Assembly (NCBI GenBank): GCA_945902745.1
Contig: CAMDNE010000017.1
Span: forward strand, 1-61,500
Length of the DNA: 61,500 bases
Direction of reading: 5' to 3'
From: Chitinophaga pinensis
GTDB lineage: Bacteria; Bacteroidota; Bacteroidia; Flavobacteriales_D; Crocinitomicaceae
Below the pieces are notes generated by a model. The model was not told the DNA's origin. It did not search any database and saw nothing but the letters and a program-made list of their open reading frames with translations. Within the stretch, counting starts at the first letter, position 1. Each line of letters opens with the position of its first letter. This document shows, in pieces, positions 1-7,441 of the stretch. Both the position numbers and the translations under genes were made by a program.

Positions 1-719
1 AATAAATCTGCTTGGCTTTTTAAAGAAACATATTTATCATGTGTAGCGGGATCGATGTGTTCATCTGTGTTTGAACTCCCATTCCCAAATGCAAAAAAGA
101 GAATTAATACTATTATTACCCCACTTACAATTGAAACAGGTAAAACCCATTTTTTCTTTGAAGCTGAGTTGTCGTTTGAAATCTGAGTAGTTGGACTTGC
201 TACTTTTGCTATTGGTGGAGTTAAGAAGATATACTCTTTCAGTAATTTGTGAGCATATTCACATTCTATAATCGCTTCTTCATATGCATTTCGTATTGAA
301 GCGTTTATTGCATTATCCCTTCCTTTTTCACATGAGGATAATTTACTTTTAAAAGCATTTTCCAATTCTTTAGATGTGAATTTCTCACCTAGCCCTAAAA
401 ACTGAAGTGCTTTTTCTTTAGACATTTCAATAGGATGTGAGATTGTTTGGTCAATAGCTTTTTCAGTTTCAACAATATCTGACTCAGCAATTCCGGGTAA
501 TTCGTGCGTGTTACTTTCCAAGCTTTCACCACCTAATACCTCAAAAGCTTTTAAAAGTTCTTCTAACTTTTTCTGGTATAATTTCCGTTGATGCTCAGTT
601 GGAGCATTGGTAATGCGCATTTGGAAATCGTTGTAGAATTCTTGGTATTGTGAATTAATCTCTGAAGATGTTGCTCCCTCTTCAAGTTCTAGTTTGGATA
701 ATGCTTCGTCTTTATTCAT
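1..719 (-). CDS. J-like/transmembrane paralogue, C-terminus beyond window
   Basis: Partial gene at the left edge. The ATG is at 719-717 and the frame stays open to base 1 (239 codons). Residues 1-62 look like a J-domain fold (EALSKLELEEGATSS, then a basic helix, then a helix ending EAFEVLGG) but have no HPD. After a linker (ELPGIAESDIVETEK) comes a second J-like module at about 97-165. A membrane helix follows at about 190-213, then the start of a TPR-like segment (YVSLKSQADL). The layout matches the gene at 3145-4725, so the missing part may carry WG repeats. The upstream box at 738-745 matches those of its paralogues. Function unknown; a membrane-anchored cytoplasmic adaptor is an inference. 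Confidence 0.75.
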   Translation of the reverse strand, partial: MNKDEALSKLELEEGATSSEINSQYQEFYNDFQMRITNAPTEHQRKLYQKKLEELLKAFEVLGGESLESNTHELPGIAESDIVETEKAIDQTISHPIEMSKEKALQFLGLGEKFTSKELENAFKSKLSSCEKGRDNAINASIRNAYEEAIIECEYAHKLLKEYIFLTPPIAKVASPTTQISNDNSASKKKWVLPVSIVSGVIIVLILFFAFGNGSSNTDEHIDPATHDKYVSLKSQADL

Positions 720-737
720 TGGTTAGTGTTGATCAGA

Positions 738-745
738 TAAAGGTA
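738..745 (-). promoter_or_regulatory. -7-like box TACCTTTA of the 1-719 gene
   Basis: Read on the minus strand the box is TACCTTTA, close to the Bacteroidota -7 consensus TAnnTTTG and about 20 bases before the ATG. The bases behind it (to about 758) are repeated almost exactly behind the 6227 gene, so the promoter was duplicated with the gene. Confidence 0.45.
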
Positions 746-1083
746 TTTATTTCTCACGAACATATTAATTTTGTAATACTTTTACTCACACCTTCCATTT
801 ATAACCTTTCGTTTTTCTATTCTTACTTGATAAAAACCCTTTTATCTCAAGTATTAACTAAAACAAAACCTTCAATAAATTCAACATCAATTATTGGTAT
901 AGATTGGGTTTCTTAAAAGAAATAATTTTCATAGCAATTCACCATTTAATATTTTTCTTGTGTTAGAATTGAATGTTTTTAGGTGCAACTATTCTATGAC
1001 ACACATCTAATAATTAAAAAACGAGGTGGATTCATCCTAATTGATTTATTTTATCGTACTTTGAGATTTATTTTTTTTCCTAT
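746..1083. other. Intergenic spacer, no gene seen
   Basis: About 340 bases of AT-rich sequence between two array members. The open frame crossing 668-916 on the plus strand overlaps the start of the J-like gene and has no protein-like features. I see no RNA gene, clear terminator or repeat here. Confidence 0.5.
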
Positions 1084-2712
1084 TTATTGACAATCAATAA
1101 TTAGATTTCCTTTCTTATCAATAAAATATCTTCTTCCTTTGTATTTTACTAATGCTAGTTGTTCATTAAAAGCGAAGGTTTTTGCAGATTCAAATTTTAA
1201 AGGAATGACAACTTTTCCATTTTTATCAATATATCCCCATTTCCCATCTTTAGCAACAGGACATAAACCATCAACGAAAAATTCTGCCTCGTCATATTTA
1301 CATGGAATTACTTCTTTACCTTTATCATTAACAAAACCATATCCTTTTCCACTCATATAGACTCTTGCTAAACCTCCATACCAATCAAAAATTTCATCAT
1401 AGATATATTTAAAAGGAACAATTTGTTTTCCTTTAGCATCTATAAAACCCAATTTTCCATTCAATTCAACTGCTGCGATTCCTTTATAAAATGAATGAAT
1501 CCGCTCATAGATTGGAGGAATAATTATATTTCCTTTTTTATCAAAACAGCCATATTTATCATTGTCAAAATATTCAACTTCAGGATAATCATCATGATTA
1601 ATTATATAATATCTATCTTCAATATCATCAGGGTTTAAATTTTGTTTATTTCCTTTTCTGTCAATCACCCAATTTTTGTCACCGATCCCCACCTTAGCCA
1701 TTCCACCCTCATTAAAAGGCATAACCCAATCATAATTATTTCGGATTATTAACTTACCCCCCTTGTTTATATATCCACACTTCCCTTTTAAAATTACAGG
1801 AGCCAATCCACTCGCGAATAGAAAATCAGTGCATTGTCGTCGATTATATTCATATATCAAAGGTATTACCTCTCTACCTGATTCATCAATAAAACCAAGT
1901 TTCTCATTCAGTACGACACAAGCCATTCCATCTTTGAAATGCCTTATTTCATCATATTTTTTTGATGTTTTAAAGGGTAATTCTATTTCAGAAGAAAATT
2001 TGGAAAGTTGCTTTTCATTGGCAGAGCCTTGTTGTAATCCCCCAATTACTATGATTGAAATTACGAAAACTGCAACTAGAGTTATACCTATGATTAAGTA
2101 CTTTTTCTTGTTTGTAAATTTTACAAATTCGTTCTTTTCTTTGAATGGATTTGAGTAAAAATTATCTTGATTTACTCTATTCTGAAGCCAAGGTTCAAGA
2201 GCCAACCAGATGTCAGCTAGCTTTTCGATTTCTTGCCTATAAACCTGTTTAACGGCCTCAATTTTAGCTTTATGTAATTCTTTTTCGAGCTCTGATTTTT
2301 TAGTAAGATAAGCTTTTTCAATCTGATCAGATGATGAAGTTTCCTTCACATTTAACAATATTAAAGCTTCTGGCAGAGGAATAGCTTTATTAATTAAGCT
2401 TTGTTTTTCAGATTCAAAATTATTGTTTATAGAAGCAAATGAGTGAGCATATTTTTCTGTTTCAACAACCTCAGATTCGGCAATTCCTGGTAATTCTTGC
2501 GTATTACTTTCCGAGTTTTCACCTCCTAAAACTTTAAACGCTTCAGAGAGTTCTTCTAACTTTTTCTGGTATAATTTCCGTTGATGCTCAGTTGGAGCAT
2601 TGGTAATACGCATTTGGAACTCATTGTAGAATTCTTGGTATTGCGTATTAATATCTGAAGATGTTGCTCCTTCTTCGAGTTCTAGTTTGGATAATGCTTC
2701 GTCTTTATTCAT
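1084..2712 (-). CDS. J-like x2, transmembrane, WG-repeat protein
   Basis: A 542-residue protein. Residues 1-62 are a J-domain-like module without HPD, nearly identical to its neighbours. Residues about 111-172 (IPLPEALILLNVKETSSSDQ...) form a second, more diverged J-like module. A membrane helix lies at about 204-226 (YLIIGITLVAVFVISIIVIG). From about 250 to the end run roughly eight WG (KWG) repeats of the form GKxGFIDxxGKxVIPxxYE; such repeats usually form a beta-propeller-like binding surface. There is no signal peptide, so the J-like part is probably cytoplasmic and the WG part outside the inner membrane (topology inferred). It is the longest WG array of the group. Partner and role are unknown. 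Confidence 0.85.
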   Translation of the reverse strand: MNKDEALSKLELEEGATSSDINTQYQEFYNEFQMRITNAPTEHQRKLYQKKLEELSEAFKVLGGENSESNTQELPGIAESEVVETEKYAHSFASINNNFESEKQSLINKAIPLPEALILLNVKETSSSDQIEKAYLTKKSELEKELHKAKIEAVKQVYRQEIEKLADIWLALEPWLQNRVNQDNFYSNPFKEKNEFVKFTNKKKYLIIGITLVAVFVISIIVIGGLQQGSANEKQLSKFSSEIELPFKTSKKYDEIRHFKDGMACVVLNEKLGFIDESGREVIPLIYEYNRRQCTDFLFASGLAPVILKGKCGYINKGGKLIIRNNYDWVMPFNEGGMAKVGIGDKNWVIDRKGNKQNLNPDDIEDRYYIINHDDYPEVEYFDNDKYGCFDKKGNIIIPPIYERIHSFYKGIAAVELNGKLGFIDAKGKQIVPFKYIYDEIFDWYGGLARVYMSGKGYGFVNDKGKEVIPCKYDEAEFFVDGLCPVAKDGKWGYIDKNGKVVIPLKFESAKTFAFNEQLALVKYKGRRYFIDKKGNLIIDCQ

Positions 2713-3144
2713 TGGTTGGTGTTGATTGGATAAAGGTATTTAATTAAGTCGAAATTAGAACGTTTGACATGGAGTTATATAATGAAGGGAAATCGACCGC
2801 ATACTTCGACGAATGCTCAGTACGAGTCGCGATTAAAAAGGAATAACAATTAAAGTCGCTAAATAGTTAAATCTTCTACTGCTTAGGTTTAGAAAGCCCG
2901 AACATCGTTACCGTAGAAGTTCAGAAAACCACTGCTGAAACACTGTTCCAACGCAAAACTGGTCTATAGAAGTGCCTCAATCTTCGCTAATGAGGCAATG
3001 TTCTGCTCGTATCGTTCTGTCAAATTAGAAATTGGGGAATTGAAAATTTGCTACGATTCTTACTATACTGCACGCAGAAACACAAGTATACTGGCTGTAT
3101 ATCAACTCGTTCTGGTAAGTTAAAAAGTTTGTAAGCTACTTTTT
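2713..3144. other. Intergenic spacer between array members
   Basis: 432 bases. The promoter-proximal part holds a TACCTTTA box (minus strand, 2731-2738). The rest is less AT-rich than its surroundings, with stops in all frames. It could be a decayed gene, but I recognise no homology to the array or to anything else. Confidence 0.4.
2731..2738 (-). promoter_or_regulatory. -7-like box TACCTTTA of the WG-repeat gene
   Basis: Minus-strand TACCTTTA about 19 bases before the ATG of the 1084-2712 gene, the same position and sequence as in the paralogues at 738-745 and 6271-6278. Confidence 0.45.
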
Positions 3145-4725
3145 TTAAAACTTGTAATTACACCCTTCTACACAACTCCCATTTTTATCAAATTCGACAG
3201 TTTTCCCGCCAATTCCTCCTACCGATGCAATTCCGTTCCGGAAATCGACGCCCCAACTATATTTAATAGGAATTATCACTTCACCTTTCTTGTTCACAAA
3301 GCCATATTTATCATTAATATTTACCAGTGCTAAACCATCGCGAAATCCTCCGAATTCTTCAAACTTAAATGGAATAACAACTTCTCCCTTTTTGTTGATA
3401 AATCCATATTTACCACCTTGGCTGACAACTGCCAGGCCACCATCAAAACTTGTGGCATCTTTGTAAATAAATGGAATAACAACTTCACCTGATTTATTCA
3501 CAAATCCCGTTTTACCAGATCCTCGAGGATCACCGATGGAAGCACAAGCTAAACCTTCGGAAAATTGTTGAAGTAAATCATACAATAATGGGACAACTAT
3601 CTCGCCATTTTGATTTGCAATACCATTCTTACCATTTAATTTCACAAAATAGTACCACCCATCATAAAGTTTAGAAACATAATCGTACTTTTTTTTCCAA
3701 TTCTCATCAATTGGCTTCTTAGGACTTACAACTGCTTCAACCTCTTTTTTTATTTCCGAAGGAGCTTTTAATTTTGAAATTGTTTCAGGCTTATTCAAGG
3801 TAATTTCTTTCACCTCTTTTTCCTGTTCCATATTTACCTGTTCTTTCTGTACATCAACAACGTCATCTTTTTTGATCGATGCCAAAAGCAAGTGATTTTT
3901 CATACTTGTCAAGCTGTCTTTAACTTCAGATGTTTCAACAAGCGAATAGGCTTTTTTATAATTAGTAAGTGCCTCTTGCCAATTCCCTTGTTTAGCTAAT
4001 AAATCTGCTTGGCTTTTCAAAGAAACATACTCATCATGGTTGGCTGGATTAATAGGTTCATTTGTACTTGAGCTCCCATTCCCGAATACAAAAAAGAGAA
4101 TTATTAGAATTATTACCCCACTTAATATTGAAATAGGTAAAAGCCATTTCTTTTTTGAGGTTGAACTATTCTTTGAAACCTTTGGAGTTGGCTTTTCTAC
4201 TTTTACTATTGGTGGAGCTATGAAGATATATTCTTTAAGTAATTGGTGAGCATAATTACATTCTATAATCGCTTCTTCGTATGCATTTCGAATTGAAGTG
4301 CTTATTGCATTATCTCTTCCTGTTTCACAAGATGATACTTTACTTTTAAAAGCATTTTCCAATTCTTTAGATGTGAATTTCTCACCTAGCCCTAAAAACT
4401 GAAGTGCTTTTTCTTTAGACATTTCAATAGGATGTGAGACTGTTTGGTCAATAGCTTTTTCAGTTTCAACAATATCTGACTCAGCAATTCCGGGTAATTC
4501 TTGCGTGTTACTTTCCAAGCTATCTCCACTCAAAATTTCAAAAGCTTGGGTTAGCTCCTCCAATTTTTTCTGGTACAATTTCCGTTGATGCTCAGTAGGT
4601 GCATTGGTAATACGCATTTGGAACTCATTGTAGAATTCTTGGTATTGCGCATTAATCTCTGAAGATGTTGCTCCTTCTTCGATTTCTAGTTTTGATAATG
4701 CTTCTTCGTGGGTCATTGAAGTCAA
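3145..4725 (-). CDS. J-like x2, transmembrane, TPR-like, WG-repeat protein
   Basis: A 526-residue paralogue with the most complete architecture. J-like module 1 is at residues 5-66. J-like module 2 is at about 99-170 (SKEKALQFLGLGEKFTSKEL...). A Lys-rich linker leads to a membrane helix at about 193-215. A single TPR-like helix pair follows at 230-265 (LLAKQGNWQEALTNYKKAY), then a charged linker, then about five WG repeats from residue 345 (GKYGFINKKGEVVIPFKFEE). Two in-frame ATGs are available (4725 and 4716); the second, MTHEEALSK, aligns best with the paralogues. Neither J module has HPD, so classical Hsp70 stimulation is unlikely. Function unknown. Confidence 0.85.
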   Translation of the reverse strand: MTSMTHEEALSKLEIEEGATSSEINAQYQEFYNEFQMRITNAPTEHQRKLYQKKLEELTQAFEILSGDSLESNTQELPGIAESDIVETEKAIDQTVSHPIEMSKEKALQFLGLGEKFTSKELENAFKSKVSSCETGRDNAISTSIRNAYEEAIIECNYAHQLLKEYIFIAPPIVKVEKPTPKVSKNSSTSKKKWLLPISILSGVIILIILFFVFGNGSSSTNEPINPANHDEYVSLKSQADLLAKQGNWQEALTNYKKAYSLVETSEVKDSLTSMKNHLLLASIKKDDVVDVQKEQVNMEQEKEVKEITLNKPETISKLKAPSEIKKEVEAVVSPKKPIDENWKKKYDYVSKLYDGWYYFVKLNGKNGIANQNGEIVVPLLYDLLQQFSEGLACASIGDPRGSGKTGFVNKSGEVVIPFIYKDATSFDGGLAVVSQGGKYGFINKKGEVVIPFKFEEFGGFRDGLALVNINDKYGFVNKKGEVIIPIKYSWGVDFRNGIASVGGIGGKTVEFDKNGSCVEGCNYKF

Positions 4726-4736
4726 TATTAATCGTC

Positions 4737-4744
4737 TAAAGATA
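4737..4744 (-). promoter_or_regulatory. -7-like box TATCTTTA
   Basis: Minus-strand TATCTTTA about 12 bases before the ATG at 4725, or 21 before the ATG at 4716. The second spacing agrees with the paralogues and supports the 4716 start. Confidence 0.4.
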
Positions 4745-4869
4745 TTATAATTTTGTTGAATTCAGAACACTTTTGCACGGCACTGTAATATAGAAAAAAA
4801 CCGACCGCTTCATGCTAAACTGCCTAAAACAATTGAAATATATGAATTGATAAGGAGTTTAAAATCCCG

Positions 4870-5220
4870 ATCTATGCGCATACGATGTGTGCCAAGCCCT
4901 ATAATCTGAAATACCTTTTCTTTTGATATTTCAGATTGAATAGAAACAGAAGATTTAACGCATTTTATATTTCAACAACCTCAGATTCTGTAATACCTGG
5001 TAATTCTTACGTGTTACTTTCCATGCTTTACACAGCTAAAACTACAAATGCTTCCGCAGGTTGTTCCATTTTTTTTGTGCAATTTCCGTTTATACTCTGC
5101 TGGTGCATTGATAATACGCATTTGGAACTCATTATAATATTCTTGGTATTGTGAATTAATTTTTGATGATGATGCTCCTTTTTCGAATACTAGTTTGGAT
5201 AATGCTTCGTTGTGGGTCAA
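4870..5220 (-). pseudogene. Decayed J-like paralogue
   Basis: From 5220 the minus strand reads THNEALSKLVFEKGASSS..., a J-like module 1 of the array. The start codon is TTG where the paralogue at 4716 has ATG. After KLHKK a frame change occurs. In the next frame the homology resumes (QPAEAFVVL, then SMESNT and ELPGITESEVVE) but is broken by two stops, at the GG(E/D) position and inside NTQELPG. The signal carries on into module 2 (EISKEKVFQIIGLG) to about 4870 and then fades. This is a dead copy, cut off before its membrane helix. Its first bases overlap the stop of the intact gene at 5217. Confidence 0.8.
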
Positions 5221-6227
5221 TCAGGTTTATAATCAAAATAAAGTACTTCACCACCCTCGTATGGGTCATTTTCAAACCCTTCTTCTTTTTTCGCGTTCAG
5301 CTTCTTTTGCTTCTCTTTTTCTAGATTTTTTCTTCTCTCTGATTCTTCAGCTTCTAGTTTCGCTTTTTTAATTGCAAGTTTTTCTTGATTAGATAAATCC
5401 ACATGACTTTTCATGCTTAAAATGCTATCTTTAACTTCGACCGTTAAAACCATTTTATAAGCTGCCTTATATTTATCAAGCGCTTCTTGCCAATTACCTT
5501 GTTCTGCTAATAAATCTGCTTCGGTTTTAAGTTTTACATATTTAATATCCAAAGTAGGATCTATAATTTTATCTGAGTTTGAGCCCACTTTCCCAAATGC
5601 GAAAAAGAGAGTTATTACAATTGTTACCCCACTTACAATTGAAACAGGTAAAAGCAATTTCTTTTTTGAGGTTGAACTATTCTTTGAAACCTTTGGAGTT
5701 GGCTTTTCTACTTTTACTATTGGTGGAGCTATGAATATATAATCTTTAAGCAAATTATGAGCAGAATTACATTCTATTATTGCTTCTTCATATGCATTTC
5801 GAATTGAAGTGCTTATTGCATTATCCCTTCCTGTTTCACAAGATGATACTTTGCTTTTAAAAGCATTTTCCAATTCTTTAGATGTGAATTTCTCACTTAG
5901 CCCTAAAAACTGAAGTGCTTTTTCTTTAGACATTTCAATAGGATGTAAGACTGCTGAGTCAATAGCTTTTTCATTTTCAACAATATCTGACTCAGTAATT
6001 CCTGGTAATTCTTGCGTATTACTTTCCGAGTTTTCACCTCCTAAAACTTTAAACGCTTCAGAGAGTTCTTCTAACTTTTTCTGGTATAATTTCCGTTGAT
6101 GCTCAGTTGGAGCATTGGTAATACGCATTTGGAACTCATTATAGAATTCTTGGTATTGTGAATTAATCTCTGAAGATGTTGCTCCTTCTTCGAGTTCTAG
6201 TTTGGATAATGCTTCTGTTATATTCAT
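5217..6227 (-). CDS. J-like x2, transmembrane, coiled-coil paralogue without WG repeats
   Basis: A 336-residue protein with the same N-terminal plan as its neighbours: J-like module 1 (2-62), linker, J-like module 2 (about 95-165), membrane helix (about 189-211) and a TPR-like pair (LLAEQGNWQEALDKYKAAYK). It ends in a Lys/Glu-rich coiled coil (about 275-316) and a short acidic tail (YEGGEVLYFDYKPD) instead of WG repeats. The stop abuts the degraded copy at 4870-5220, so it may have been shortened by recombination between copies, or be a natural short form. It is the first gene of the array in transcription order. Confidence 0.8.
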   Translation of the reverse strand: MNITEALSKLELEEGATSSEINSQYQEFYNEFQMRITNAPTEHQRKLYQKKLEELSEAFKVLGGENSESNTQELPGITESDIVENEKAIDSAVLHPIEMSKEKALQFLGLSEKFTSKELENAFKSKVSSCETGRDNAISTSIRNAYEEAIIECNSAHNLLKDYIFIAPPIVKVEKPTPKVSKNSSTSKKKLLLPVSIVSGVTIVITLFFAFGKVGSNSDKIIDPTLDIKYVKLKTEADLLAEQGNWQEALDKYKAAYKMVLTVEVKDSILSMKSHVDLSNQEKLAIKKAKLEAEESERRKNLEKEKQKKLNAKKEEGFENDPYEGGEVLYFDYKPD

Positions 6228-6270
6228 ATTATGGGCAATCTTTAATGCAATTTCCTTTTTATCAATAGCC

Positions 6271-6278
6271 TAAAGGTA
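6271..6278 (-). promoter_or_regulatory. -7-like box TACCTTTA of the 6227 gene
   Basis: Minus-strand TACCTTTA about 44 bases before the ATG at 6227. Bases 6271-6290 are nearly the same as 738-757, so this promoter segment is shared between two array copies. Confidence 0.4.
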
Positions 6279-6383
6279 TTTATTTCTCACAAATTTGGAG
6301 GTTTTGAAAACAGACAAATAAAAAGTTTATAAACGATATCTCACAAACATAAAGTGAATAGCACTTAATCTCGATTAAATCCC

Positions 6384-6391
6384 TATATTTG
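6384..6391 (+). promoter_or_regulatory. Bacteroidota -7 box TATATTTG
   Basis: Perfect match to TAnnTTTG followed by CACC. No coding frame follows; the structured RNA candidate at 6396-6494 does. Confidence 0.6.
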
Positions 6392-6395
6392 CACC

Positions 6396-6494
6396 ACTCT
6401 AAGCAATTAGAAAAAATATTTAAGACAAGCCACATATGGCTGTGTGGATTAGAAGCCCCCTAGATGTATCAATGTCGAAGGGGTTTTGTCTTTT
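6396..6494 (+). ncRNA. Structured small RNA candidate 1
   Basis: About 100 bases between a perfect -7 box and a terminator, with no ORF. AAGACAA (from 6422) can pair with TTGTCTT (near 6485), enclosing a CCACA/TGTGG hairpin and the CCCC/GGGG terminator stem, so a closed three-way shape is possible. The 3' half (TATGGCTG, TTAGAA, CCCC, GTATCAA, GGGGTTTTGTCTTT) recurs in the second candidate at 6590-6824. I do not recognise the family. The TSS is inferred from the -7 box. Confidence 0.5.
6454..6494 (+). terminator. Intrinsic terminator of RNA candidate 1
   Basis: GCCCC and GGGG arms flank a roughly 20-base loop and are followed by TTTTGTCTTTT. Confidence 0.6.
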
Positions 6495-6577
6495 ATAACG
6501 GTCCTTATTTCAGGATCAAAACCACCCGTTTTTCTAAAGATTTCACATTAATTTTAGTTTCAAATACATGGTTTTAG

Positions 6578-6585
6578 TACCTTTA
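6578..6585 (+). promoter_or_regulatory. -7-like box TACCTTTA before RNA candidate 2
   Basis: One mismatch to TAnnTTTG. No ORF follows for about 370 bases, so it would drive the RNA candidate at 6590-6824. Confidence 0.3.
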
Positions 6586-6589
6586 CTTC

Positions 6590-6824
6590 AGAACTCGTTC
6601 TTTAAATTCAAGCAAATAGCAATTGATTAAAGGTGAACAATGCGGCGAACAAGCCCATCTTTACAACACCTAACTAATTGAAAAACAATACAAAGGCTAA
6701 CGCATACTCGGTCCCGTCCAGACCGCAAAAGCGGTTTACCGCAACAACGTTAAAAGCACGCCTTTTATGGCTGAAAGGTTAGAAACCCCTAAGAAGTATC
6801 AAATTTCTTAGGGGTTTTGTCTTT
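6590..6824 (+). ncRNA. Structured small RNA candidate 2
   Basis: About 235 bases without a credible ORF, ending in a strong terminator. It contains a GACCGC-AAAA-GCGGTT hairpin (about 6720-6735), possibly enclosed by pairing of GCTAACG with CGTTA..GC. Its 3' end repeats the sequence order of RNA candidate 1. It is too short for tmRNA and shows no tRNA-like ends. The 5' end is a guess. Confidence 0.45.
6783..6824 (+). terminator. Intrinsic terminator
   Basis: Perfect 13-base arms AAACCCCTAAGAA / TTCTTAGGGGTTT with a short loop, followed by TGTCTTT. A strong rho-independent terminator. Confidence 0.8.
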
Positions 6825-6952
6825 AAATCAATTTATCCTTTCATTTCAATTATTCGATCTTTCATTAGATTTTTCATTTTAGAACAATAGAATAAATAAT
6901 AAAATGTGTTGTTTTTATTGTAATTTTCGAATTATTAATTTTTTAAAGTTTA

Positions 6953-7441
6953 ATGAAGCTTAAATTCTATATCATTCTATGTTTACTTTTTTCAATGAAA
7001 GTAACTGCGCAACAAGTGATTGCAAATGCAGGTGAATTTTGGAATAATTCTGAAGGAAGTTTGTCTTGGACAATTGGAGAAGTAGTAACTGAAACAGTCA
7101 CTACAGCAAGTTATCAGCTAACTCAAGGTTTCCAACAAATTCAAGAAGGGTATTTAGTGCTATCAGACAATCTTTTCTTAAATGACATAACAATTTTCCC
7201 TAATCCATTTAGTTCAGAAGTAAAAATTCAAACCAATTACAAGCATGCTGTTTTTGATCTTATAGTTTTTGATTACCAAAATAAAATAGTGTATCAAAAT
7301 GAGATCCTTTTCTCTCCAGCATGTGAACAATTGACTATCGATTTATCGGTCTTAGATGCTGGCTACTATTATTTTGAATTAACTACCCCATTGGAAAATA
7401 AACGATTTATTCAACGCTTAATTAAACTTAAAGATGATTAA
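6953..7441 (+). CDS. Small T9SS-secreted protein
   Basis: 162 residues. A signal peptide (MKLKFYIILCLLFSMKVTAQ) is followed by a short domain with the SEGSLSWTIGEVVTET motif common in Bacteroidota secreted proteins. From about residue 80 there is a type A Por secretion/sorting domain (FPNPFSSEVKI ... FDYQNKIVY ... LDAGYYYFEL ... RFIQRLIKL). It is therefore exported by Sec, moved across the outer membrane by the type IX system and probably anchored on the surface. The stop overlaps the next gene's start (7434-7441), so the two are probably translated together. The mature domain's role is unknown. Confidence 0.85.
   Translation: MKLKFYIILCLLFSMKVTAQQVIANAGEFWNNSEGSLSWTIGEVVTETVTTASYQLTQGFQQIQEGYLVLSDNLFLNDITIFPNPFSSEVKIQTNYKHAVFDLIVFDYQNKIVYQNEILFSPACEQLTIDLSVLDAGYYYFELTTPLENKRFIQRLIKLKDD

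Noticed and set aside
668-916. Plus-strand frame of 82 codons over the first array promoter
   Set aside because: It overlaps the start of the J-like gene on the other strand and part of a spacer; its product is low-complexity hydrophobic with no conserved feature, so it is a shadow frame.
4936-5154. Plus-strand frame across the decayed J-like copy
   Set aside because: The minus strand shows clear homology to the paralogues over the same bases; the plus frame is its antisense.
6590-6824. tmRNA
   Set aside because: Considered because of the structured, terminator-bound RNA. It is too short, has no tRNA-like ends with a T-arm and no recognisable tag frame.
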